Positions 48,472 through 55,769 of a DNA stretch of 64,000 nt are shown piece after piece (within the stretch, counting starts at the first letter, position 1; every line of letters starts with the position of its first letter). The translations under genes and the position numbers were made by a program. The notes beneath the pieces are model-generated. The model searched no databases. It saw only the letters and a program-made list of their open reading frames with translations, and was not told where the DNA came from. Source of the stretch: Clostridia bacterium (GTDB taxonomy: Bacteria; Bacillota; Clostridia; Lachnospirales; Lachnospiraceae); the NCBI GenBank assembly GCA_910575725.1, contig CAJTFE010000020.1:18382-82381 (forward strand). The letters run 5' to 3'.

Positions 48472-49476
48472 TTGAGAATAAGATTAAGCAAAGTATTCCG
48501 TTTCCGCAGAAAGGTAAATCGAAAATACAAGGATGTATTGTTCCGGTTTATCTTTCGTGATAAGAAGGATTTATTGTCCCTGTATAATGCTATCAATGGA
48601 ACAGATTATAAAAACCCTGAGGAACTGGAGATCAATACCCTGGAGAATGTAATTTACATGAAAATGAAAAACGATTTATCGTTTTTGGTAGGGGCGTCCA
48701 TGAATCTCTATGAACATCAGAGTACATGGAATCCCAATATGCCTCTGCGCGGCCTGTTCTATTTTGCAGAGCTGTATGAGCGGTATATAAACGGCCAGGG
48801 TTACCGGTTGACAGGAAGCACTCGTATTCCGCTGCCTTTTCCTAATTATATTGTATTTTACAACGGCCTGGAATGGGAAGCAGAGCGGACAGAGCTTGCT
48901 CTGTCAGAAGCATTTGAGGAACAGAGAGAAGGCCTGCGGCCGGCGCTTGAGTGTCGTGCAACGATTCTGAATATCAACAGCGGACACAACCGGGAGTTGA
49001 TGGAGAAGTGCCGGAGACTGCATGAGTATGCTGAATTCATCCAGAGAATACGAGATAATCTCCAAAAAGGAATGGCATTGGAGAAAGCGGTAGAGAAGTC
49101 CATAGAATACTGCCTTGCACACGGAATACTGGCGGATATATTAAGAAAATGCCAGATGGAGGTTCAGAATATGCTGTTAGAAGAGTATGATGAGAAGGCG
49201 GAAAGGGAATATCTCAGGAAAGAGAGCCTTGAGGAAGGGATAAAACGAGGAATAGAACAAGGAATAAAACAAGGAATAGAACAAGGAATAGAACAGGGGA
49301 TAAGGCAAGGTGTTATTCAGGGAAGGCAGCAGGGAATAGCACTTGGAAGCTTTGAAGTCCTAGCGAAATTTGTGAAGGCCGGAATTATTACCATAGACCA
49401 GGCAAAGGAGCACGCAGGGGAAAGAAAAGAAGAGTTTATCCTATGGTATCAGAAACGGGAGAATGATAAAATTTAG
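48472..49476 (+). CDS. Rpn-family PD-(D/E)XK nuclease (paralogue 2)
   Basis: A 334-aa homologue of the protein at 19322-20269, colinear from VFRFRRKVNRKYKDVLFRFI through LENVIYMKMKNDLSFLVGAS, NLYEHQSTWNPNMPLRG and RIPLPFPNYIVFYNG. The start is TTG at 48472 after AAGGAG, as in the other copy. The C-terminus is longer because of an expanded (G-I-E/K-Q) repeat at 49238-49310. It then continues SFEVLAKFVKAGIITIDQAK, a different ending from paralogue 1. A conserved internal start lies at 49171. The family is linked to RecA-independent recombination and phage defence in E. coli. Confidence 0.85.
   Translation: MRIRLSKVFRFRRKVNRKYKDVLFRFIFRDKKDLLSLYNAINGTDYKNPEELEINTLENVIYMKMKNDLSFLVGASMNLYEHQSTWNPNMPLRGLFYFAELYERYINGQGYRLTGSTRIPLPFPNYIVFYNGLEWEAERTELALSEAFEEQREGLRPALECRATILNINSGHNRELMEKCRRLHEYAEFIQRIRDNLQKGMALEKAVEKSIEYCLAHGILADILRKCQMEVQNMLLEEYDEKAEREYLRKESLEEGIKRGIEQGIKQGIEQGIEQGIRQGVIQGRQQGIALGSFEVLAKFVKAGIITIDQAKEHAGERKEEFILWYQKRENDKI
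49171..49476 (+). CDS. Possible intragenic C-terminal product of Rpn paralogue 2 (RpnS-like), 101 aa
   Basis: GGAGG at 49158-49162 stands eight bases before ATG 49171, in frame with the Rpn gene. The product would begin MLLEEYDEKAEREYLRKESL and contain the EQGI repeats. The spacing and motif equal those in paralogue 1 although surrounding codons differ (VQN against VRS). This internal site is as strong as any gene start nearby. Function as an antitoxin is inferred from known Rpn systems. Confidence 0.5.
   Translation: MLLEEYDEKAEREYLRKESLEEGIKRGIEQGIKQGIEQGIEQGIRQGVIQGRQQGIALGSFEVLAKFVKAGIITIDQAKEHAGERKEEFILWYQKRENDKI
49238..49310 (+). repeat. 12-bp tandem repeat in the Rpn C-terminus
   Basis: About six units of GGAATAGAACAA (with AAA for GAA variants) encode GIEQ/GIKQ. 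Paralogue 1 has only three related units (GMEQ), so copy number varies between paralogues. Confidence 0.8.
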
Positions 49477-49479
49477 GGA

Positions 49480-49509
49480 TTGACAGAAGGTAAGTTTGTG
49501 TGGTATAAA
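49480..49509 (+). promoter_or_regulatory. Promoter of tRNA-Trp
   Basis: TTGACA (49480-49485), 18 bases, TATAAA (49504-49509), about 18 bases before the tRNA. Confidence 0.7.
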
Positions 49510-49527
49510 TAATAAGTACGTTTGAGT

Positions 49528-49598
49528 AGGGGATTGGTCAAATGGCATGACAGGGGTCTCCAAAACCCTTAGTGGGAGTTCGATTCTCTCATCCCCTG
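49528..49598 (+). tRNA. tRNA-Trp (CCA)
   Basis: A 71-nt cloverleaf. Acceptor AGGGGAT pairs with ATCCCCT, discriminator G. The anticodon loop CTCCAAA between GGGGT and ACCCT gives CCA. The T arm is GGGAGTTCGATTCTCTC. CCA is not encoded. Followed by its own terminator. Confidence 0.94.
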
Positions 49599-49602
49599 TA
49601 AC

Positions 49603-49647
49603 AAGCATTGGATATCTGTGGAAAACAGGTTTCCAGTGCTTTTTTTC
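49603..49647 (+). terminator. Intrinsic terminator of tRNA-Trp
   Basis: AAGCATTGGA pairs with TCCAGTGCTT around a loop holding CTGTGGAAAACAG, followed by TTTTTTT. Confidence 0.85.
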
Positions 49648-49665
49648 TCTGAAAGGATAAAAAGA

Positions 49666-49694
49666 ATGACAGAACCAGACGAATGTATTATAAT
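49666..49694 (+). promoter_or_regulatory. Promoter of the pspA operon
   Basis: ATGACA (49666-49671), 17 bases, TATAAT (49689-49694). It would place element B3 at the 5' end of the mRNA. Confidence 0.6.
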
Positions 49695-49712
49695 AAAAAC
49701 GGAACTGGTGAA

Positions 49713-49833
49713 GATAGTACGGAACTGGAAACAGTACTATCCCCTACAGTGCACAAATCAATTTACAGACACAGTTTTAAGTGGCTGGAAATTGATTTCA
49801 TGTGGGTGTACTGTAGGGGATGGTACGGAACTC
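49713..49833 (+). promoter_or_regulatory. Element B, copy 3, in the pspA leader
   Basis: First hairpin GATAGTAC/GTACTATC (49713-49741) encloses GGAACTGGAAACA. The second is the best-paired copy: ATCCCCTACAGTGCAC (49739-49754) with GTGTACTGTAGGGGAT (49806-49821) and AAATCAATTT with AAATTGATTT, keeping GTGCACAAAT and GGCTGGAAAT. The tail GGTACGGAACTCAAATAGGA leads into the ribosome site of 49849. The two hairpins share three bases, so they may compete. Confidence 0.65.
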
Positions 49834-49848
49834 AAATAGGAGGATAAC

Positions 49849-50529
49849 ATGGCAAATATTTTAAAGAGATTCGGCGACATTATGTCTGCAAACATCAACG
49901 CACTTCTGGACAAAGCGGAAGATCCGGAAAAGATGATTGACAAATATATCAGAGACATTGAGGAAGACATGCGGAAGGTAAAAGCAGAGACTGCAGCCGT
50001 CATGGCCACAGAGGCCAAGGCAAAGCGCGAGCTGGCCGAGTGCCAGGATGAGATTGCCAAGATGCAGAGATATGCGGAAAAGGCTCTGACAGCAGGCAGC
50101 GAGAGCGATGCCCGCAGATTCCTGGAGAAAAAGGGCGAGCTTGCAGGCAAGCAGGCAGGCTTACAGCAGGCATACGATCTGGCAGCCGCCAATGCTGCCA
50201 AGATGCGCGAGATGCACGACAAGCTGGAAAAGGATTTGGAGGGGCTTCAAAATAAGCGCGATTCCATCAAGGCCAAGGCAGCAGTCGCCAAAACCCAGGA
50301 AAAGCTCAACAAAATGGGAGCCAGCGTGTCCGGAGCAGGAGAGGCTATGGCAGCCTTTGACCGCATGGAGGCAAAGGTAGACCGGATGCTGGACGAGGCA
50401 AATGCCATGTCCGAGCTGAATTCCCGAACAGACGATATCGACGATCTGGCAGCAAAATACGATGAGGCCGGAAATACGTCCTCCGTAGACGATGAACTGG
50501 CAGCATTGAAGGAGAAAATGGGGCTGTAA
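49849..50529 (+). CDS. pspA: PspA/IM30-family membrane-stress protein
   Basis: A 226-aa peripheral membrane protein of the ESCRT-III-like PspA family, which coats and repairs stressed membranes. It opens with an amphipathic helix (MANILKRFGDIMSANINALL) and continues as a long coiled coil with DPEKMIDKYIRDIEEDM and ARRFLEKKGELAGKQAGLQQ, ending VDDELAALKEKMGL. AGGAGG precedes ATG 49849. It leads a three-gene unit with a zinc-ribbon membrane protein and an SPFH protein, similar to the B. subtilis ydjF-ydjI cluster. Its leader carries element B3. Confidence 0.93.
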   Translation: MANILKRFGDIMSANINALLDKAEDPEKMIDKYIRDIEEDMRKVKAETAAVMATEAKAKRELAECQDEIAKMQRYAEKALTAGSESDARRFLEKKGELAGKQAGLQQAYDLAAANAAKMREMHDKLEKDLEGLQNKRDSIKAKAAVAKTQEKLNKMGASVSGAGEAMAAFDRMEAKVDRMLDEANAMSELNSRTDDIDDLAAKYDEAGNTSSVDDELAALKEKMGL

Positions 50530-50532
50530 AGC

Positions 50533-51693
50533 ATGGAAGAAAAAATCTATTACTGTGAGGGCTGCGGCGGAGTCATGGAATTCGACGTGGCCACACAGAG
50601 TCTCAAATGCCCAAACTGCGATAAGGTAGTACCCATTTCCCCGGACAAGGGCAGATTGGTGGAGCACAGCCTTACCCGGCATGCCATGAGAACCATCCGG
50701 GCCAGCGAAAAGACGACGCATACCATGGAGTGCAGGGGCTGCGGCGCCCGGATTGAGGTGGAAGGAACCAGCAGAGCGGCGGAATGCCCCTTCTGCGGAT
50801 CTGATTACGTGCTGGCAGAACGGGAAGCCGATGCGGTGATTCCGGACGGAGTACTGCCCTTCCAGGTGGATAAAAACCGGGTAGGAGAATTGTTCCGCCG
50901 GTGGCTGAAGGGCCGCTGGCTGGCCCCCGGCGAGCTGAAGCATCTGTATCAGAAGGATCGCCTCCAAGGGATTTACGTGCCCTACTGGACCTTTGACGCC
51001 AAAGTAAACGCCCGTTATACGGCAATGGGCGGCCGGCATCGGACAGTTACCCGGAAAGGGGCAGACGGGAAAACGGAGACCCAGATTGTAACCGACTGGT
51101 ATCCAACCTCCGGAAATCTCCGCCATTTTTTTGACGATGTTCTGGTGCCGGCCTCTGAAAAAATGGATTCGCGGCTTTTGCGGAGGACGGGATATTTCGG
51201 AACCCAGCAGATTGTGCCCTATGGGCCGGAATACTTATCTGGCTACAGTGCTGAGTGTTACACGGTGGATCTGAATGCGGCCCACAGCGAGGCGGTAGGA
51301 GCTATGGAACGTGAGCTGGAAAATATGGCACGCAGCGAGGTGCTTTCCAGATACGATGAGGTCCGGGACATTTATGTACGGGCAGATTACCAGGAGGAGA
51401 CCTACAAGCATGTGCTGCTTCCCATATATTCCACAGCCTATACATATAAAGGCAGGCATTACCGGGTGCTGATCAACGGGCAGAGCGGAAGGGTGGAAGG
51501 AGATTACCCCAAAAGTCCGGTACGGATTGGGGCAATTGTTCTTCTGGCACTCTTTATCCTGGCTCTGGTATACTGGTACAGCAGCGGCTCAAAAATGAGG
51601 GCCGATACGCTGCCTGCATGGGAAGAAGAGCAGATATATGATTACGAGGAGGAAGCGATATGGGATTATTCGGAGGACAATTTGCCAACGTAG
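50533..51693 (+). CDS. Zinc-ribbon membrane protein of the PspA/SPFH operon (YdjG-like), 386 aa
   Basis: Two N-terminal zinc ribbons: CEGCGG/CPNC (residues 8-30) and CRGCGA/CPFCGSDY (near 66-92). A central domain with VLPFQVDKNRVGELFRRWLK, GIYVPYWTFDAKVNARYTAM and VPYGPEYLSGYSAECYTVDL is the conserved core of this family. One hydrophobic helix lies near 335-355, then an acidic tail. It starts three bases after pspA with the ribosome site inside pspA, and overlaps the SPFH gene by 34 bases. It probably works with PspA at the membrane under envelope stress; the molecular role is unknown. Confidence 0.8.
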   Translation: MEEKIYYCEGCGGVMEFDVATQSLKCPNCDKVVPISPDKGRLVEHSLTRHAMRTIRASEKTTHTMECRGCGARIEVEGTSRAAECPFCGSDYVLAEREADAVIPDGVLPFQVDKNRVGELFRRWLKGRWLAPGELKHLYQKDRLQGIYVPYWTFDAKVNARYTAMGGRHRTVTRKGADGKTETQIVTDWYPTSGNLRHFFDDVLVPASEKMDSRLLRRTGYFGTQQIVPYGPEYLSGYSAECYTVDLNAAHSEAVGAMERELENMARSEVLSRYDEVRDIYVRADYQEETYKHVLLPIYSTAYTYKGRHYRVLINGQSGRVEGDYPKSPVRIGAIVLLALFILALVYWYSSGSKMRADTLPAWEEEQIYDYEEEAIWDYSEDNLPT

Positions 51694-52643
51694 TAGAGTG
51701 GCAGGAATTCCGGGATGATATATTGTTCTGGAAATGGAGCAGCAAGGAGATTAAGAAAGGCAGCCGCTTGATTATCAAACCAGGCCAGGATGCCATTTTC
51801 CTGTATAACGGAAAGGTGGAGGGCGTTTTCCGGGATGACGGAAGCTACGACGTGGAATCTCAGATTATCCCCTTTCTTTCCACATTAAAGGGCTTCAAAT
51901 TTGGTTTTAACAGCGGCCTTCGGGCGGAAGTGCTGTTTATCAATACGAAGGAGGTTCTGGTAAAATGGGGCACCAAGAATCCGGTTCTCATTCCTGCGCC
52001 GGGACTTCCGGGAGGCATGCCCATCCGCTCTTTCGGAACCTTTAGCTGCAAGGTTGCGGATTACGATGTATTTATAGAGCGGATTGCCGGAATCCGCCAG
52101 CAGTACTCGGTGGAAGAGGTGAAGGAACGCATTACCTCCATGCTGGATCAGCTTCTGATGAAATGGATTGCAAAAGAAGGCCGCGATATGTTCAACCTTC
52201 AGGTCAGCGCCTCCGAGATCGGAAGGGGCATCCAGGAGGATCTGGATATGGAAATGCTGAAAATCGGAATCAGCATCACAAGCTTTGCCATTTCCAGCTT
52301 CAACTACCCGGAGGAGGTACAGAAGATGGCGGAAAAGGCAGCGGCCCAGAGCATGATCGGCGATGTGGGACGCTTCCAGCAGGTGGCTATGGGAGAAGCA
52401 ATTGCTTCCGGAAGAGGAGGCGGGGCGGCCTCCGATATGGCAGGGATTGCCATGGGCTTGTCTATGGGACAGCAGATGGCGGCCCAGATGCAGCAGAACC
52501 AGCAGGCACAGCAGAATCAGCAGATGCAGGCTGGAGCTATGCAGCAGGCGGCCGGGGGAGCAGTCCCGAATTTCTGTCCCGACTGCGGAACTAAGACAAA
52601 CGGAGCTAATTTCTGTTCAAACTGCGGAAAGAAACTGGTATAA
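51660..52643 (+). CDS. SPFH/band-7 protein with C-terminal zinc ribbon (YdjI-like), 327 aa
   Basis: Starts MGLFGGQFANVVEWQEFRDD, then an SPFH domain (near 25-210: DAIFLYNGKVEGVFRDDGSY, VLIPAPGLPGGMPIRSFGTF, ISITSFAISSFNYPEEVQ). A Gln/Met/Ala-rich segment (near 275-300, QQNQQAQQNQQMQAG) follows, and a CPDCGTKTNGANFCSNCGKK zinc ribbon closes it. The double zinc-ribbon layout in this and the preceding protein suggests they interact. GAGGAAG precedes ATG 51660. B. subtilis YdjI has the same domain and helps recruit PspA-family proteins to membranes. Confidence 0.85.
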   Translation: MGLFGGQFANVVEWQEFRDDILFWKWSSKEIKKGSRLIIKPGQDAIFLYNGKVEGVFRDDGSYDVESQIIPFLSTLKGFKFGFNSGLRAEVLFINTKEVLVKWGTKNPVLIPAPGLPGGMPIRSFGTFSCKVADYDVFIERIAGIRQQYSVEEVKERITSMLDQLLMKWIAKEGRDMFNLQVSASEIGRGIQEDLDMEMLKIGISITSFAISSFNYPEEVQKMAEKAAAQSMIGDVGRFQQVAMGEAIASGRGGGAASDMAGIAMGLSMGQQMAAQMQQNQQAQQNQQMQAGAMQQAAGGAVPNFCPDCGTKTNGANFCSNCGKKLV

Positions 52644-52748
52644 AAGTTCCCATAAAAGCCTTAGACGGCGGGCTGGCAGCCAGAGATGTCCATACGGAAC
52701 GTGTAAACGAAGTGACCGGAAAGCATTTTTAGAGGAATGGAGAAATAC

Positions 52749-54962
52749 ATGAGCATATATGACAGCTTAAATCCGGAGCAGAAGGAGGCGGTGCTTCACA
52801 CAGAAGGGCCGCTTCTGATTTTGGCGGGAGCCGGCTCCGGAAAGACGAGGGTTTTGATTCATCGGGTAGCCTGGCTGATGGAGCAGGGGGTGAACCCCTG
52901 GAATATTATGGCAATCACTTTTACCAATAAGGCGGCAGGAGAAATGCGCCAGCGTGTGAACAGTCTGGTAGGCCAGGGGGCGGACAGCGTCTGGGTAGCG
53001 ACCTTCCATTCCACCTGCGTGCGGATTCTGCGCCGTTATATCGGCCATCTGGGCTTTGACACCACATTTTCCATCTATGACACAGACGATCAGAAGACGG
53101 TGATGAAGGATGTGTGCAAGCGGCTGAATATTGACACGAAGGTTTACAAAGAGCGGTATCTGATGAGCGTCATTTCCAGGGCTAAGGACGAGCTGGTGTC
53201 CCCGATGGAGATGGCGGTTGCCGCAGGGACCGACTGGCAGAAAAAGCTGCTTGCAGAGGCTTATAAGGAGTACCAGGCGCAGCTTCGCCGGAACAATGCC
53301 CTGGATTTTGACGATCTGATTGTGAAGACGGTGGAGCTGTTCCAGAACTGCCCGGAGATTCTGGAGGCGTACCAGGAGCGTTTCCGCTATATGATGGTGG
53401 ACGAGTACCAGGATACGAACACAGCCCAGTTTAAGCTGATCAGCCTTCTGGCAGGAAAATACCGGAATCTCTGTGTAGTGGGCGACGACGATCAGTCCAT
53501 CTACAAATTCCGGGGAGCTAATATTTACAATATTCTCAATTTTGAGCAGGTATTTCCCGATGCACGGGTGATTAAGCTGGAGCAGAATTACCGCTCTACC
53601 CAGAATATTTTAAATACGGCAAATGAGGTGATCCGCAACAATTACGGCCGCAAGGAAAAGCGCCTCTGGACGGAAAACGAGGAGGGAAATCCCATTGCCT
53701 TCCGTCTTCTGCCCAATGCCTTTGAGGAGGCAGAGCTGATTATCGGGGACATCTGCCGCCATGTGCGCAGCAAGGAGGCGGATTACCAGGATCACGCCAT
53801 CCTGTACCGCACCAACGCCCAGTCACGTCTTTTTGAGGAAAAGCTGATTCTGGCCGGCATTCCCTACAAGCTGATTGGCGGCGTAAACTTTTACGCCCGA
53901 AGGGAAATCAAAGACGTGCTGGCTTATTTGAAAACCATTGACAACGGAAGGGATGAGATAGCTGTCCGCCGGGTGATTAATGTGCCCAAACGGGGAATCG
54001 GCGCGACTACGCTGAACCGGGTGGGAGATTATGCGGAGGCTTACGGGATCGGCTTTTACGACGCTCTGGTCCGGGCAGAGGAGATTCCGAACCTTGGCAG
54101 AAGCGGGGGAAAGATAAAGCCCTTTACCACGCTGATAGCAGCCATGCAAAGCAAGCTTGGAACAATGTCTCTGGTGGAGCTTGCCAAAGAGCTTCTGGAG
54201 GAGACCGGCTATGTCAAGGAGCTGGAAGCGGAAGGGACGGAAGAAGCCAAGGGGCGGATTGAGAATATCGACGAGCTGCTCAGCAAGATTGCGGCCTACG
54301 AGGAGTCGGTTGATGAGCCGACTTTAAGCGGCTTTTTGGAGGAGGTTGCTCTGGTGGCGGATATTGACAGTCTGGAGGAGAGCAGCAATTATGTGATTCT
54401 TATGACCTTACATAGCGCAAAGGGCCTGGAATTTCCTTATGTCTATATGGCAGGCATGGAGGAAGGGATATTTCCCAGCTACATGTCTATCAGCGCAGAC
54501 AATCCGGAGGAGGAGCTTGAGGAGGAGCGAAGGCTCTGCTATGTGGGGATTACCCGGGCGAAGCGGGAGCTGATGCTGACGGCGGCCCGGCAGCGGATGA
54601 TTCGCGGACAGACCATGTACAACGCCGTTTCCAGATTTATCCGGGAGATTCCCCAGGAGTATCTGGAGAACAGAAATAAAAAGAGGAGTTCCGAAAAGCC
54701 GTCTAACACAGCGAAGCAGCCGGCCTGGGTTCAGCCGAAGGAGAGCTTCCGGGCTAAGCCCTACGAAGCCCAGAGCCTTACGGTGAAAAAGGCTTCCGGG
54801 CTGGATTATGCGGCAGGAGACCGGGTGCGGCACATTAAGTTCGGGGACGGGACGGTGCTGGAGATTACGGAAGGGAAGAAGGATTATGAGGTGAAGGTGG
54901 AGTTTGACACAGCCGGTATTAAGAGGCTGTTTGCTTCCTTCGCCAAACTTAAGAAGCTATAG
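52749..54962 (+). CDS. pcrA: DNA helicase PcrA (UvrD/Rep family)
   Basis: ATP-dependent 3'-5' superfamily 1 helicase for repair and replication of damaged DNA. It is 737 aa, typical. Motifs: SIYDSLNPEQKEAVLHTEG (Q motif), Walker A LAGAGSGKTRVL, Ia AITFTNKAAGEM, II MVDEYQDTN, III VVGDDDQSIYKFRGA, IV LEQNYRSTQNIL, V TLHSAKGLEFPYVYM and VI YVGITRAKRELML. The C-terminal tail (GDRVRHIKFGDGTVLEI) is the RNA-polymerase-binding Tudor-like fold. ATG 52749 is taken over 52737 because GGAG has proper spacing only there. It is distinct from the diverged UvrD-like helicase at 60744. Confidence 0.95.
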   Translation: MSIYDSLNPEQKEAVLHTEGPLLILAGAGSGKTRVLIHRVAWLMEQGVNPWNIMAITFTNKAAGEMRQRVNSLVGQGADSVWVATFHSTCVRILRRYIGHLGFDTTFSIYDTDDQKTVMKDVCKRLNIDTKVYKERYLMSVISRAKDELVSPMEMAVAAGTDWQKKLLAEAYKEYQAQLRRNNALDFDDLIVKTVELFQNCPEILEAYQERFRYMMVDEYQDTNTAQFKLISLLAGKYRNLCVVGDDDQSIYKFRGANIYNILNFEQVFPDARVIKLEQNYRSTQNILNTANEVIRNNYGRKEKRLWTENEEGNPIAFRLLPNAFEEAELIIGDICRHVRSKEADYQDHAILYRTNAQSRLFEEKLILAGIPYKLIGGVNFYARREIKDVLAYLKTIDNGRDEIAVRRVINVPKRGIGATTLNRVGDYAEAYGIGFYDALVRAEEIPNLGRSGGKIKPFTTLIAAMQSKLGTMSLVELAKELLEETGYVKELEAEGTEEAKGRIENIDELLSKIAAYEESVDEPTLSGFLEEVALVADIDSLEESSNYVILMTLHSAKGLEFPYVYMAGMEEGIFPSYMSISADNPEEELEEERRLCYVGITRAKRELMLTAARQRMIRGQTMYNAVSRFIREIPQEYLENRNKKRSSEKPSNTAKQPAWVQPKESFRAKPYEAQSLTVKKASGLDYAAGDRVRHIKFGDGTVLEITEGKKDYEVKVEFDTAGIKRLFASFAKLKKL

Positions 54963-55048
54963 CGGCAGTAAAGCCGGTTTCCTCCCATCCCGGCTTCCCT
55001 TTACAAATTGTAAGATTATGCAAATAATTTTTCCGGAAATGATAGTAA

Positions 55049-55071
55049 TTTGAATATATTTGTGGTATAAT
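55049..55071 (+). promoter_or_regulatory. Extended -10 promoter before the 83-aa gene
   Basis: TGTGGTATAAT (TATAAT at 55066-55071) with the TGG extension; no good -35. The leader to 55198 is about 120 nt without obvious structure. Confidence 0.4.
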
Positions 55072-55197
55072 ATGAGCACTTAGTGAATGTGAGCTTTGGC
55101 CATGCAGGCGCATGAAGCGGATTGAGATTCAGCGCTGGAAGATGCGGGCCGCAGGCAGAGCATGAATTGCAAACAACGAATAGAAAGGGTGCGTGCG

Positions 55198-55449
55198 ATG
55201 AATAAGATGGAAGATTTTCTGACAGCAACAAAATTGAATGAGCTGCTTCATAAGAGAGAGGTAGAAGAGAAGAATAAAAACACGGTGCTTTGGATTCTGG
55301 CAATTATTGGGGCTGTAGCAGCCGTGGCCGGTATCGCTTATGCGGTATACCGTTTCTTTACTCCCGACTATCTGGAAGATTTTGAGGATGATTTTGACGA
55401 TGACTTCGACGATGACTTCTTTGAGGACGGAGAGGACGAGGAAGAATAA
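55198..55449 (+). CDS. Small membrane protein with acidic tail, 83 aa
   Basis: A short cytoplasmic N-terminus (MNKMEDFLTATKLNELLHKR), one membrane helix (near 30-52, VLWILAIIGAVAAVAGIAYA) and a C-terminal tail made almost only of Asp, Glu and Phe (DFEDDFDDDFDDDFFEDGED). The start at 55198 follows AAAGGGTG; the frame is open to 55162. I do not recognise a named family, though similar acidic-tailed proteins are common in Clostridia. It ends just before a terminator and stands as its own unit. Confidence 0.7.
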   Translation: MNKMEDFLTATKLNELLHKREVEEKNKNTVLWILAIIGAVAAVAGIAYAVYRFFTPDYLEDFEDDFDDDFDDDFFEDGEDEEE

Positions 55450-55461
55450 GAGAGCAGGAAA

Positions 55462-55493
55462 GGGGTTGCTGCACAGGCGGCAGCCCTTTTTTT
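55462..55493 (+). terminator. Intrinsic terminator after the 83-aa gene
   Basis: GGGTTGCTGC pairs with GCGGCAGCCC around ACAG, followed by seven T. Confidence 0.85.
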
Positions 55494-55556
55494 CAATTGG
55501 AAAGAGAAAATGATATCCGGCAGGATGTTATAATACATAAAAGGGGGGAAGAAAAG

Positions 55557-55742
55557 ATGAGGAAAAAGAGAAATCCTTTGGGACAGTTTGTGATTGGGAT
55601 GATTATTCTGGCTTCCATTATTTCCAACCTGCAGTTTGTGTTCCGGGGAGTGAGCCTGTATGTTTATCTGGTGATGCTGATTTTGATTTTCGGGGGGCAG
55701 CGCCCTTGTGGGACAGGTCTTATTCCGCTGGCCGAAGGATGA
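55557..55742 (+). CDS. Small membrane protein, 61 aa, unknown function
   Basis: Begins MRKKRNPLGQFVIGMIILAS after GGGGGGAAGAAAAG. Two hydrophobic stretches (near 12-27 and 35-48, VYLVMLILIFGG) suggest two short membrane helices. The end, GQRPCGTGLIPLAEG, is not typical of any family I know. It lies 27 bases before rlmD and may be co-transcribed with it. The upstream frame to 55497 is open but lacks a ribosome site. Confidence 0.5.
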   Translation: MRKKRNPLGQFVIGMIILASIISNLQFVFRGVSLYVYLVMLILIFGGQRPCGTGLIPLAEG

Positions 55743-55769
55743 TGACGAGAAGAATGTGAGGAGAAAATA

